DNA of 5,168 nt from an uncultured Bacilli bacterium (GTDB taxonomy: Bacteria; Bacillota_I; Bacilli_A; RF39; UBA660): positions 1-5,168 of the forward strand of contig CAKPIH010000052.1 in NCBI GenBank assembly GCA_934162325.1. Direction: 5' to 3'. Each line of letters begins with the position of its first letter. Position 1 is the first letter of the stretch. Under the pieces are notes generated by a model. It searched no databases. It was not told the origin of the DNA and saw only the letters and a list, made by a program, of their open reading frames with translations. Position numbers and translations under genes: made by a program. This document shows, piece after piece, positions 1 through 5,168 of the stretch.

Positions 1-1128
1 AAGATTCATAATATTAGCAGATGGATCATTACCAATAACTTTAACAATTTTCTTATCATCTACATTAGAATATAAATGAATAACTTGAATCTTGTTATGT
101 TCTTCTATACTTGAATTAATAGTTAAATCCTCATTAACTTTTGCCTCAATAACTCCATAACCATTATCTAAATAAGTACATAATTCTTCATATACTTCTT
201 TATTAATAAGAGTATCTTTAGGAATCTTAACTTCACCATCAATAATAATATCTTCAGCAAGTCTATTACCAAGTAATCTATCTTTAACATTTAATTTTTT
301 ATTAAACTTATATCTACCTACTCTAGCTAAATCATAATGAAAATCATCAAAGAATCTAGTAATCAATTGGTTCTTTGAACTATCTAAAGTAGTAGGCTCT
401 CCTGGTCTTAATTTCTCATATATTTCAATAAGAGCCTCATCAGTATTATGAGTAGAATCCTTCTCTATAGTATTTTTTAAATATACATCATTATCAAATA
501 AAGAAAGAATATCCTCATCACTAGATAAACCTACTGCTCTTAAAAGAGTAGTCATTGGTACTTTTCTATTTCTATCTATTCTAATATAGATAACATCTTT
601 AGCATCAGTTTCATATTCAAGCCAAGTACCTCTAGATGGAATAACTTTAGATGCAAAAACAGGTTTACCATTTTTATCTATTTCCTTAGAATAATATACA
701 CTAGGAGATCTAACAAGTTGTGATACAACAACTCTTTCAGCACCATTTATGATAAATGTACCAGCATCAGTCATAAGTGGCATATCGCCTAAGAATATCT
801 CTTGTTCTTTAACTTCTCCAGTTTCATTATTGAATAGTCTAGTCTGTACCTTTAAAGGAGCAGAATAAGTAATTTGTCTATCCTTGCACTCTTTAATAGA
901 GTATCTAGGAGTACCAAATTCATACTCACCAAATTCTAAAGATAAACTACCAGAAAAACTTTCAATTGGTGAAAATGTTTCAAAAACCTCTTTTATCCCT
1001 TCTGTTGCAAACCATTTATAACTTTCAGTTTGCACCTCTAATAAATCACTAATTGCTAGTGAATTTTTGATCATAGAAAAGTTTCTTCTTTTTCTATAAT
1101 CACCGCTTTGTTTTAACTTATAAGCCAT
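1..1128 (-). CDS. rpoB: DNA-directed RNA polymerase subunit beta, N-terminal part (runs off window)
   Basis: This is the beta subunit of RNA polymerase, which forms one jaw of the core enzyme and part of the active site and the rifampicin pocket. The reading frame is open from an ATG at 1128 to the window edge: 376 codons of about 1,200 expected. Family landmarks read from the translation are the N-terminal block around residues 22-40 (ending ESYKWF), the highly conserved lobe/protrusion motif at 113-146 (GDMPLMTDAGTFIINGAE, then QLVRSPSVYY), SRGTWLEYE at 165-173, RNRKVPMTTLLRA at 186-198, KLRPGEPTT at 239-247 and ARVGRYKFNKKL at 268-279. The usual SPGVYF is SPSVYY here, a Gly-to-Ser change at about residue 143. 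The central rifampicin cluster lies beyond the edge. The start is set by a GGGGTGA ribosome site (GGTGA matches the 16S tail) about eight bases upstream. It follows ybxB, as in Bacillus, but has its own promoter. Identification is certain. Confidence 0.97.
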   Translation of the reverse strand, partial: MAYKLKQSGDYRKRRNFSMIKNSLAISDLLEVQTESYKWFATEGIKEVFETFSPIESFSGSLSLEFGEYEFGTPRYSIKECKDRQITYSAPLKVQTRLFNNETGEVKEQEIFLGDMPLMTDAGTFIINGAERVVVSQLVRSPSVYYSKEIDKNGKPVFASKVIPSRGTWLEYETDAKDVIYIRIDRNRKVPMTTLLRAVGLSSDEDILSLFDNDVYLKNTIEKDSTHNTDEALIEIYEKLRPGEPTTLDSSKNQLITRFFDDFHYDLARVGRYKFNKKLNVKDRLLGNRLAEDIIIDGEVKIPKDTLINKEVYEELCTYLDNGYGVIEAKVNEDLTINSSIEEHNKIQVIHLYSNVDDKKIVKVIGNDPSANIMNL

Positions 1129-1200
1129 TAATTTTTCACCCCAATACCTAGAATTTTTTTTTAATTTCAGTCACATTAAAAGATGTGTTACCAATTTATA

Positions 1201-1229
1201 AGTTTATCAGCATTTTACGAGTATGTCAA
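1201..1229 (-). promoter_or_regulatory. rpoB promoter, SigA-type with extended -10
   Basis: A perfect -35 TTGACA (1224-1229 on the complement), a 17-base spacer and TAAACT (1201-1206) preceded by TGA, giving an extended -10. The predicted start is near 1195, leaving a leader of about 66 nt. The leader contains a small hairpin, CACAT/ATGTG with a six-base loop (1172-1187), then an A9 run and the ribosome site. The -10 matches 4 of 6, offset by the perfect -35 and the TGn. This gives rpoB transcription independent of ybxB. Confidence 0.7.
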
Positions 1230-1241
1230 TAACTTTGACAT
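1223..1241. repeat. Perfect 7-bp inverted repeat over the rpoB -35 box
   Basis: ATGTCAA-TAACT-TTGACAT: two perfect 7-base arms around a 5-base centre. One arm contains the whole rpoB -35 hexamer and the other lies just upstream. A protein bound here would cover roughly -28 to -46 of the promoter, so it could be an operator. It could also be chance, since the arm includes the -35 consensus itself. In RNA reading through from ybxB it could form a weak hairpin. No U-tract follows, so it is not a terminator. Confidence 0.45.
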
Positions 1242-1244
1242 CAC

Positions 1245-1269
1245 TTTTTCATTTTTTTCACATTTTTTT
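1245..1269 (-). promoter_or_regulatory. A-tract array upstream of rpoB promoter (UP-element-like)
   Basis: Three homopolymer A-tracts on the coding strand (T5 1245-1249, T7 1252-1258, T7 1263-1269 on the plus strand), with ends 9 and 11 bases apart. They lie about 50 to 75 bases upstream of the predicted rpoB start. Roughly helically phased A-tracts in this position are known to bend DNA and to bind the RNA polymerase alpha C-terminal domains. In a genome this AT-rich, part of the pattern may be background. Confidence 0.4.
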
Positions 1270-1280
1270 ACCAAAAACAT

Positions 1281-1308
1281 AAAAAAGCATCATTATCGAC
1301 ACTTTTTT
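1281..1308 (-). terminator. Possible weak intrinsic terminator over the ybxB stop
   Basis: On the minus strand an 11-bp stem can form: AAAAAAGTGTC, loop GATAAT containing the TAA stop, GATGCTTTTTT. It includes two G-U pairs, and most of its strength is A-U, so it is weak. The U-run is the 3' arm itself. Partial termination, or none, would let ybxB transcripts continue into rpoB, as the conserved gene order would suggest. Confidence 0.3.
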
Positions 1309-1886
1309 AACTCTACAACATAAAAACCTTTATCTTTATCAATAACATTAACCATATATTTATTTTCTAATTCTTTAATCATTGATTTAACACCATGATC
1401 TTTCCTCATAACAAAGTATATTACTCCATCATCTTCTAAATAATCATATCCATCAAATAAAAATTTTCTTATAACATCTTTCCCCGCTCTAATAGGAGGA
1501 TTAGTAATAATACAATTATACTTCTTATTAACATTATCATAAACATTACTAACAAATACATTAGCTTTAACATTATTAAGTATAAGATTATCTTTAGTAA
1601 GAGAAATAGCTCTATCATTTATATCAATCATATCAATACTAATATTTTTATTAAAAGTACCAAGTATAATACCTACTACCCCAAGTCCACATCCAAGATC
1701 AAGTACATTACCAGAAAGCTTTTCTATATCGATACTATTAAGTAAAACTCTTGTACCATAATCAAATCTATCTTTAGAAAATACTCCATTATCACTATAT
1801 ATAGAAAATTCTTTATTATTAAAATTAAACTTAATTAATCTTTTCTCACTCTTAATATTTTTATCATTATCAAAATACTGACTCAT
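1293..1886 (-). CDS. ybxB: YbxB/RsmC-like SAM-dependent rRNA methyltransferase
   Basis: A class I (Rossmann) SAM-dependent methyltransferase of 197 residues, the small single-domain form of the RsmC family. E. coli RsmC makes m2G1207 in 16S rRNA; the exact target of the Bacillus form is less certain. Visible motifs are the family lead-in DNGVFS...DYGTRVLL (32-49), the SAM-binding loop VLDLGCGLG (61-69), the acidic end of strand 2 in MIDIN (86-90), and the catalytic NPPIRAGK (129-136), which is typical of N2-guanine methylases. Length and motif spacing match B. subtilis YbxB, whose start (MSEHY...) lines up with MSQYF here. I therefore place the start at the ATG at 1886, just after a GGTGA ribosome site, rather than at a TTG five codons upstream. 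It sits directly before rpoB, as in Bacillus, but rplJ-rplL are not upstream. Confident in family, moderate for substrate. Confidence 0.9.
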   Translation of the reverse strand: MSQYFDNDKNIKSEKRLIKFNFNNKEFSIYSDNGVFSKDRFDYGTRVLLNSIDIEKLSGNVLDLGCGLGVVGIILGTFNKNISIDMIDINDRAISLTKDNLILNNVKANVFVSNVYDNVNKKYNCIITNPPIRAGKDVIRKFLFDGYDYLEDDGVIYFVMRKDHGVKSMIKELENKYMVNVIDKDKGFYVVELKKCR

Positions 1887-1902
1887 ATCAATCACCAACA
1901 AT

Positions 1903-1931
1903 ATTATAATAGAATTATATTAAAATTACAA
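1903..1931 (-). promoter_or_regulatory. ybxB promoter, SigA-type
   Basis: TTGTAA (1926-1931), a 17-base spacer and a perfect TATAAT (1903-1908), reading toward ybxB. The predicted start is near 1896, so the leader is only about 10 nt and holds little more than the GGTGA ribosome site. A second TATAAT lies within the spacer but has no -35 at a proper distance. Confidence 0.6.
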
Positions 1932-1944
1932 TATCTTTTTATTA

Positions 1945-1991
1945 CCTTACGAGCCTGTAGTCTCGTAAGGCAAGTCTGAGCCCAGGTCTCA
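1945..1991. repeat. GC-richer tandem hairpin element of unknown function
   Basis: Two hairpins lie side by side in an otherwise very AT-rich gap. Hairpin 1 has a perfect 9-bp stem, CCTTACGAG/CTCGTAAGG (1945-1953 and 1962-1970), with an 8-base loop. Hairpin 2 has a 4-bp stem, TGAG/CTCA (1977-1980 and 1988-1991), with a 7-base loop. Both share the pattern GAG-CC...GT-CTC. On the minus strand the loops are ACCTGGG and ACTACAGG, whose CCTG and CAGG are complementary, so a 4-bp loop-loop contact is possible. No U-tract follows on either strand. It lies between the terminator of the upstream gene and the ybxB promoter, so it is outside both expected transcripts. It could be a dispersed palindromic repeat, a small structured RNA, or a protein-binding site. 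I do not recognise a known riboswitch or tRNA in it. Confidence 0.6.
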
Positions 1992-2008
1992 TCCTCGAAA
2001 AATTATAT

Positions 2009-2036
2009 AAAAGAAAAGGGCTACTATTTAGTAACC
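2009..2036 (-). terminator. Intrinsic terminator overlapping tandem stop codons
   Basis: On the minus strand GGTTACT-AAAT-AGTAGCC forms a 7-bp stem (one G-U pair) with a four-base loop, followed by CTTTTCTTTT. The stem starts inside the last codons of the membrane protein gene and contains both of its consecutive TAG stop codons. It should end the transcript of that gene before the hairpin element and ybxB. Confidence 0.6.
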
Positions 2037-2899
2037 TCAATCAAATACTTATTAATATTTCCATCTTGTACAAAATCAGCATAAGGAACAACTAATATAT
2101 TCAAATTACCATTATCGTTTACAAAATACAAAACACTGCCATCATTTATAGAAGTTTCCAACATTTTATTAGCAATGTTATAGCAGTTCTTATCTTCCGC
2201 AAAACATGAAGTATTCAAGTCAAAATCAGTTCCCCATAACTCATTCATTTTATTTTTAAGTAATTCCTTTTCTTTATCCAATAAAGTATCATTATCATAA
2301 CCAAGAGTCGATACCATATCAGAATATTTAATTTCCTTACCAGAAGTTAAGTCAATATTATAAATATTATAATCTAATACCCATTTAGAAGTAGCTTGAA
2401 TTGAAGAAATAATAACGACAGACAAGATATTATTATATTTAAAAGTCTTATATGTAAGTATTTGTGAACAACTAACAGCCTTATCTTGATCAATTTCTGC
2501 ACAAGCATCAAATCTTTTTGCATATTCTATATATATTTTTTTAATTTCTTCATTAGATGCCTTAGCATAATCAGAATTAATATTCAAATATGGAACCTTT
2601 AAATCTGATAAATATTGTTTACCAATTCTACCACTAGCAGATAACCCATAACGATCTATATTAATAACTTTATCATTACCATCTTTTCTGACAAACTCAG
2701 TATACTTATTATCATAAGAATAATCAGCATCATATACATAATCTTTTTCAGTATTAATTCTAATATCTTTCACAACATTATTATCGATGTCATTATCCTT
2801 ATTGATAACTTTATCACATATAATATAACCTCCAAGTCCTCCTATTAATAAACATAGTATAACAACCAAAACAATTAAACCTGTATTTTTCTTTTCCAT
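2024..2899 (-). CDS. Membrane-anchored protein with RsiV/PdaC-like (DUF3298-type) extracellular domain
   Basis: A 291-residue protein of unknown specific role. It has a short positive N-terminus (MEKKN), one hydrophobic segment at about 7-29 (signal anchor), an acidic Asp/Asn-rich linker to about 60, then an outer domain. The C-terminal half resembles the DUF3298/RsiV-like fold: a strand NNILSVVIIS (156-165), then YNIYNIDLTSGKEIKYSDMV (177-196), and a final YFVNDNGNLNILVVPYADF (258-276), the usual end of that domain. In known relatives this domain senses or binds cell-wall-related ligands (RsiV binds lysozyme) or accompanies a deacetylase (PdaC). No deacetylase or cytoplasmic anti-sigma part is present here. 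Four cysteines in the outer part (133, 144, 232, 239) fall in two close pairs and may form disulfides. AGGAGG lies seven bases before the ATG, and the gene ends in two consecutive TAG codons. It has its own promoter and terminator. Fold assignment is from recognition of sequence pattern only. Confidence 0.75.
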   Translation of the reverse strand: MEKKNTGLIVLVVILCLLIGGLGGYIICDKVINKDNDIDNNVVKDIRINTEKDYVYDADYSYDNKYTEFVRKDGNDKVINIDRYGLSASGRIGKQYLSDLKVPYLNINSDYAKASNEEIKKIYIEYAKRFDACAEIDQDKAVSCSQILTYKTFKYNNILSVVIISSIQATSKWVLDYNIYNIDLTSGKEIKYSDMVSTLGYDNDTLLDKEKELLKNKMNELWGTDFDLNTSCFAEDKNCYNIANKMLETSINDGSVLYFVNDNGNLNILVVPYADFVQDGNINKYLIEVTK

Positions 2900-2918
2900 A
2901 TCATATCCTCCTACTTAA

Positions 2919-2947
2919 ATAATAACACAAACCAAAAGTAAAAGCAA
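2919..2947 (-). promoter_or_regulatory. Promoter of the RsiV-like membrane protein gene
   Basis: TTGCTT (2942-2947), a 17-base spacer and TATTAT (2919-2924) preceded by TGT, an extended -10. The predicted start is near 2912, at or just before the AGGAGG site (2907-2912), so the leader is extremely short. It lies in the 65-base gap after the radical SAM gene. That gene has no clear terminator here, so some read-through is likely. Confidence 0.5.
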
Positions 2948-2964
2948 TATTCTAATATATATAT

Positions 2965-3954
2965 TTATTCTTTAACTAAATGTTTAACCTTCCAAGTTTC
3001 AAATTCTTCCCTTTGCTCCTCAGTTTCAATTTCCATATGATAAAAATGTTTAGTAAACTCACCACAAGAACTACCAACTTCTCTACCAGGAGGACTATAA
3101 GTTTTAATTCTAATATTTGGTGCCCTATTAGAAATCTCTCTTACCCATAATTGTTCATTTTTACTTATCTCTAGTTCATTAATAGGATTAAATCTAATAA
3201 ACTTTATTGTAATATTATATCTGTCAAGTAATTTACACATTCTATCAAGTTCTTTCATATCATCATTAACACCATTAATTAAAGTATAATGTATTTCTAT
3301 AGGATCATTATTACTATGTAGCTTTACATACTTATTCATTAATACTTCATTCTTTTGTAATAAATTTCTATAACTAACTAAATATGCAAGAGCATCTTGA
3401 ACAGAAACCTTAGTACTAGGAATTAATTCATATCTTTTTACATCAATAGGATTATGTAAAGAAAAATGTACTTTAAGTGGCATATCTAAACTATTAACCA
3501 TTTCACCCAATTTAATGATATTATCATTAGGCATCATCGTAGCAAGAGCATACCCAATATTCTTATAACCAAGTTTTTCTTTAATTAAATCTTCATTTCT
3601 ATATACATCTTCAATTAACTTCAAATTAAGAAGTGGTTCTCCTACTCCCATAAAAGAAATAAGTAAATTCTCCTTATCAGTTCTTCTTTTACCATTAATA
3701 GATAATGTATTAATTAAACAATAAATAAAGTCTTCCCATTTAATCGGAACCATTACTTTATTAAGACCTTTATTAGTTAAATGACACATCTTACAACCCA
3801 AATTACAAAAATGATGAGTAGGAACACAAACTACATCTTTATCTTTCTTATTAAATAATAAAGACATTTCTATAATTTTATTATCACCAACATCAAAAAC
3901 CGTTTTTAATGTACCATCACTATAATCCTTAAAAGTACCAATTTTACTAATCAT
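2965..3954 (-). CDS. Short RlmN/Cfr-like radical SAM protein
   Basis: A 329-residue radical SAM enzyme of the RlmN/Cfr type, which methylate 23S rRNA A2503 at C2 or C8 through a cysteine-bound methyl intermediate. The cluster motif is C50-x3-C54-x2-C57 (HHFCNLGCKMC). Seven residues before it lies C43 in VVCVPTHHFC, the same spacing as E. coli RlmN C118 to C125. The methyl-carrying cysteine equivalent is C297 in GREVGSSCGEF. Other family blocks are MGVGEPLLN (102-110), FSLHNP (164-169), IHYTLINGVND (221-231) and IRFNPINE (253-260). RlmN and Cfr are about 350-380 residues, with an N-terminal helical domain of roughly 90. Here only about 42 residues precede C43, so that domain is absent. The start is the ATG at 3954, seven bases after GGAGGT; a TTG at 3969 would lie within the ribosome site. 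Catalytic type is well supported. Substrate is unknown: it could be a distinct RNA methylase rather than RlmN itself. Confidence 0.85.
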   Translation of the reverse strand: MISKIGTFKDYSDGTLKTVFDVGDNKIIEMSLLFNKKDKDVVCVPTHHFCNLGCKMCHLTNKGLNKVMVPIKWEDFIYCLINTLSINGKRRTDKENLLISFMGVGEPLLNLKLIEDVYRNEDLIKEKLGYKNIGYALATMMPNDNIIKLGEMVNSLDMPLKVHFSLHNPIDVKRYELIPSTKVSVQDALAYLVSYRNLLQKNEVLMNKYVKLHSNNDPIEIHYTLINGVNDDMKELDRMCKLLDRYNITIKFIRFNPINELEISKNEQLWVREISNRAPNIRIKTYSPPGREVGSSCGEFTKHFYHMEIETEEQREEFETWKVKHLVKE

Positions 3955-3984
3955 AATTATTACCTCCAACTACACTTGTTTTCT

Positions 3985-4013
3985 ATTATAACATATTTTT
4001 TTTAATCTGTAAC
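3985..4013 (-). promoter_or_regulatory. Promoter of the radical SAM gene
   Basis: GTTACA (4008-4013), a 17-base spacer containing an A8 run, and a perfect TATAAT (3985-3990) preceded by TGT, an extended -10. The predicted start is near 3978, with a leader of about 24 nt carrying GGAGGT at 3962-3967. The -35 box directly abuts the U-tract of the upstream terminator, so transcription restarts at once. Confidence 0.6.
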
Positions 4014-4042
4014 AAAAAAAGAAATCTAATTAAATAGATTTC
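4014..4042 (-). terminator. Intrinsic terminator of the DHHW gene
   Basis: On the minus strand GAAATCTA-TTTAAT-TAGATTTC gives a perfect 8-bp stem with a six-base loop, followed by seven T. The stem begins at the base after the TAG stop. It is AT-rich, but the perfect pairing and the clean U7 make it convincing. It ends the presumed MBOAT-DHHW transcript. Confidence 0.75.
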
Positions 4043-5125
4043 CTATCTAATAGAAAAACTATTATTTATAGTTAATATACTATACATAAAAAGAACATCT
4101 TGATCATTAAATTTTATATAATTATTCAAAACCCTTGAAGAAACATATCTAATATCAATAACAGTAATCTTCTTATAACCATCTATTAATAGAGGAATTA
4201 AACTACTGCCATAAGAATCACGAAAAACAATTAACTCTCTATCACTATTTGAAGTAGGATTAACAATATCTATAATAGAAGATGCTCCTGATAAATATAT
4301 ATCATATTTGTCTAATGATTTTATTTTATCATAATCATATATTTGTGTATATTTTTTAGTTTCATAATTATACACACTACTATTAAGGGTAGAAGTATTA
4401 GATATTGTTTTTATAGTATCAATATCTTTAGTTACTGATAATCTACTAGCATAACTACCCTTAAAAGTAGTAACAGTATTTACAACATTATTATTAGTTA
4501 TATCAAAATTCATTTGATTAGCAATAGTATTTGCAACATCAAACAAATCTTCTTGTTTCCAATGAGTATCAGTCTTATAATAATTATTAAGGGTTAATTT
4601 ATCAAATATATTTATATAATTAATATTTAATAAATTATTTTTCATCATATCTTGTAATTTATTATAATCAAGCTTTAAATTACCATTATTAACAAAATAA
4701 TTTTTATCAGGTATAATAGTATAATAAATATTACTATTATCATTCAAATATGTATCTTTTATATAATTAATCTTACTAGTTAAATTATTAATAGAATTGC
4801 TATTTAAAGGAAATATTTCTTCAATAATATAATCATCATACAAATATAAATTATTATATTCACCTTTAGTAGATAATTCTATATCTATTTTAATTTTTCT
4901 AAAAGCATCTCTTTCTACAAATTGATCTGTAACATAAGAATCAAATTTCTTAAAATAAGTACCATCAAACAAATTTTTAGTAGTTAATTCTGGCATAGTA
5001 GCAAGCCTTCTTCTCTCTGCTATAGAAATATCAGTATCTTCTTTTATAACATTAATCAAAAATAAAGAAATTATAGTAAAAAGAAATATTATAGTTACAA
5101 CTATATCTTTAATTTTATCGTTCAT
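4043..5125 (-). CDS. DHHW-family / AlgX-AlgJ-like SGNH protein, membrane-anchored
   Basis: A 360-residue protein with one N-terminal membrane segment (about 8-26) and an extracytoplasmic SGNH-hydrolase-like domain of the DHHW/AlgX-AlgJ group. These proteins work with an MBOAT membrane protein to put acetyl (or other acyl) groups on exported polysaccharides or cell-wall glycans. Visible features are the family lead-in AERRRLATMPELT (36-48), a DQFVERDAFRKIK block (67-79), TDTHW (185-189) supplying the Asp and His of the catalytic triad (D186, H188), FKGSYASR (221-228), and FRDSYGSS (301-308) with S304 as the likely nucleophile, equivalent to the Ser of GDSF in AlgX. All triad residues are present, so it should be active. 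The protein is very Asn-rich, as expected from base composition. A strong AAGGAGG lies six bases before the ATG and overlaps the stop of the upstream gene, whose end looks like an MBOAT C-terminus. The glycan substrate cannot be told from sequence. Confidence 0.85.
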   Translation of the reverse strand: MNDKIKDIVVTIIFLFTIISLFLINVIKEDTDISIAERRRLATMPELTTKNLFDGTYFKKFDSYVTDQFVERDAFRKIKIDIELSTKGEYNNLYLYDDYIIEEIFPLNSNSINNLTSKINYIKDTYLNDNSNIYYTIIPDKNYFVNNGNLKLDYNKLQDMMKNNLLNINYINIFDKLTLNNYYKTDTHWKQEDLFDVANTIANQMNFDITNNNVVNTVTTFKGSYASRLSVTKDIDTIKTISNTSTLNSSVYNYETKKYTQIYDYDKIKSLDKYDIYLSGASSIIDIVNPTSNSDRELIVFRDSYGSSLIPLLIDGYKKITVIDIRYVSSRVLNNYIKFNDQDVLFMYSILTINNSFSIR

Positions 5126-5131
5126 GTATAA

Positions 5132-5138
5132 CCTCCTT
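5132..5138 (-). promoter_or_regulatory. Ribosome binding site coupled to upstream stop codon
   Basis: AAGGAGG, six bases before the DHHW start codon. Its first two A residues are also the last two bases of the TAA stop of the upstream gene. Ribosomes ending on the first gene stand on the site for the second, which suggests coupled translation and equal amounts of the two proteins. Confidence 0.7.
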
Positions 5139-5168
5139 AAAATCTAAAATATAAAAATGGATTATATG
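5137..5168 (-). CDS. C-terminal end of probable MBOAT-family O-acyltransferase (AlgI/DltB-like), partial
   Basis: Only nine complete codons and a TAA stop are inside the window; they read YNPFLYFRF. This aromatic ending with a terminal F-x-Y-F-R/Q-F pattern is characteristic of AlgI-type MBOAT proteins, which are polytopic membrane enzymes that pass an acyl group from the cytoplasm to an extracellular acceptor. The gene ends 11 bases before the DHHW gene, its usual partner in Firmicutes. The call rests on a very short peptide plus context; the frame has no other support inside the window. Confidence 0.6.
   Translation of the reverse strand, partial: YNPFLYFRF

Noticed and set aside
1235..1240. 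TTGACA on the plus strand as a divergent promoter
   Set aside because: No -10-like hexamer lies at 16-18 bases in the T/C-rich stretch that follows, and no plus-strand gene is present.
1887..1901. In-frame TTG start five codons upstream of the ybxB ATG
   Set aside because: It lies just downstream of the -10 box, has no ribosome site, and the family N-terminus aligns with the ATG at 1886.
1945..1970. 9-bp hairpin as an intrinsic terminator
   Set aside because: No U-tract follows on either strand, and a better terminator for the upstream gene is at 2009-2036.
1945..2000. tRNA, guanidine-II, fluoride or preQ1 riboswitch for the GC-rich block
   Set aside because: It has no cloverleaf or T-loop, no ACGR loops and none of the conserved cores I know for these RNAs, and it precedes the promoter of the next gene.
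2945..2967. AT palindrome after the radical SAM stop as a terminator
   Set aside because: The alternating AT run gives only a very weak stem and has no U-tract.
3955..3969. In-frame TTG start upstream of the radical SAM ATG
   Set aside because: The TTG is at the edge of the GGAGGT ribosome site that serves the ATG at 3954, so it has no site of its own.
1..5168. Recoded TGA (Mycoplasma-type code)
   Set aside because: All visible Trp codons are TGG and frames are full length without reading TGA. The absence of TGA stops in five genes is too small a sample.

Overview
The window is very AT-rich, with dense short intergenic gaps and every gene on the minus strand. It looks like a low-GC Firmicute, of the Bacilli or the Mollicutes-related gut lineages. 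I infer this from base composition, Bacillus-type Shine-Dalgarno sites, and the ybxB-rpoB gene pair known from Bacillus subtilis. All eight Trp residues in the readable genes are TGG, and no gene uses TGA as a stop (TAA and TAG only). The standard code therefore fits.

In transcription order (right to left on the minus strand): (1) 5137-5168, the last nine codons of a gene ending in a sequence typical of MBOAT O-acyltransferase C-termini. (2) 4043-5125, a membrane-anchored DHHW/AlgX-like SGNH protein, translationally coupled to the first and closed by an intrinsic terminator. Together they look like an extracellular-glycan O-acylation pair. (3) 2965-3954, a short RlmN/Cfr-like radical SAM protein with its own promoter, which keeps both catalytic cysteines but lacks the N-terminal accessory domain. 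(4) 2024-2899, a single-pass membrane protein with an RsiV/PdaC-like (DUF3298-type) outer domain, with its own promoter and a terminator formed over its stop codons. (5) 1945-1991, a GC-richer tandem-hairpin element of unknown nature. (6) 1293-1886, the YbxB/RsmC-like rRNA methyltransferase. (7) 1-1128, the first 376 codons of rpoB, preceded by a strong promoter with A-tracts and a palindrome over the -35 box.

The right part (cell envelope and accessory genes) and the left part (transcription machinery) meet at the hairpin element. In B. subtilis rplJ-rplL lie directly upstream of ybxB; here they are replaced by the accessory genes, so the ribosomal protein/RNA polymerase cluster is broken at this point. 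The genes are mostly separate short transcription units with almost no spare sequence: terminators overlap or abut stop codons, and one promoter starts at the last base of the preceding U-tract. No CRISPR array, insertion sequence, tRNA or rRNA was seen. No gene-free stretch exceeds 300 bases.
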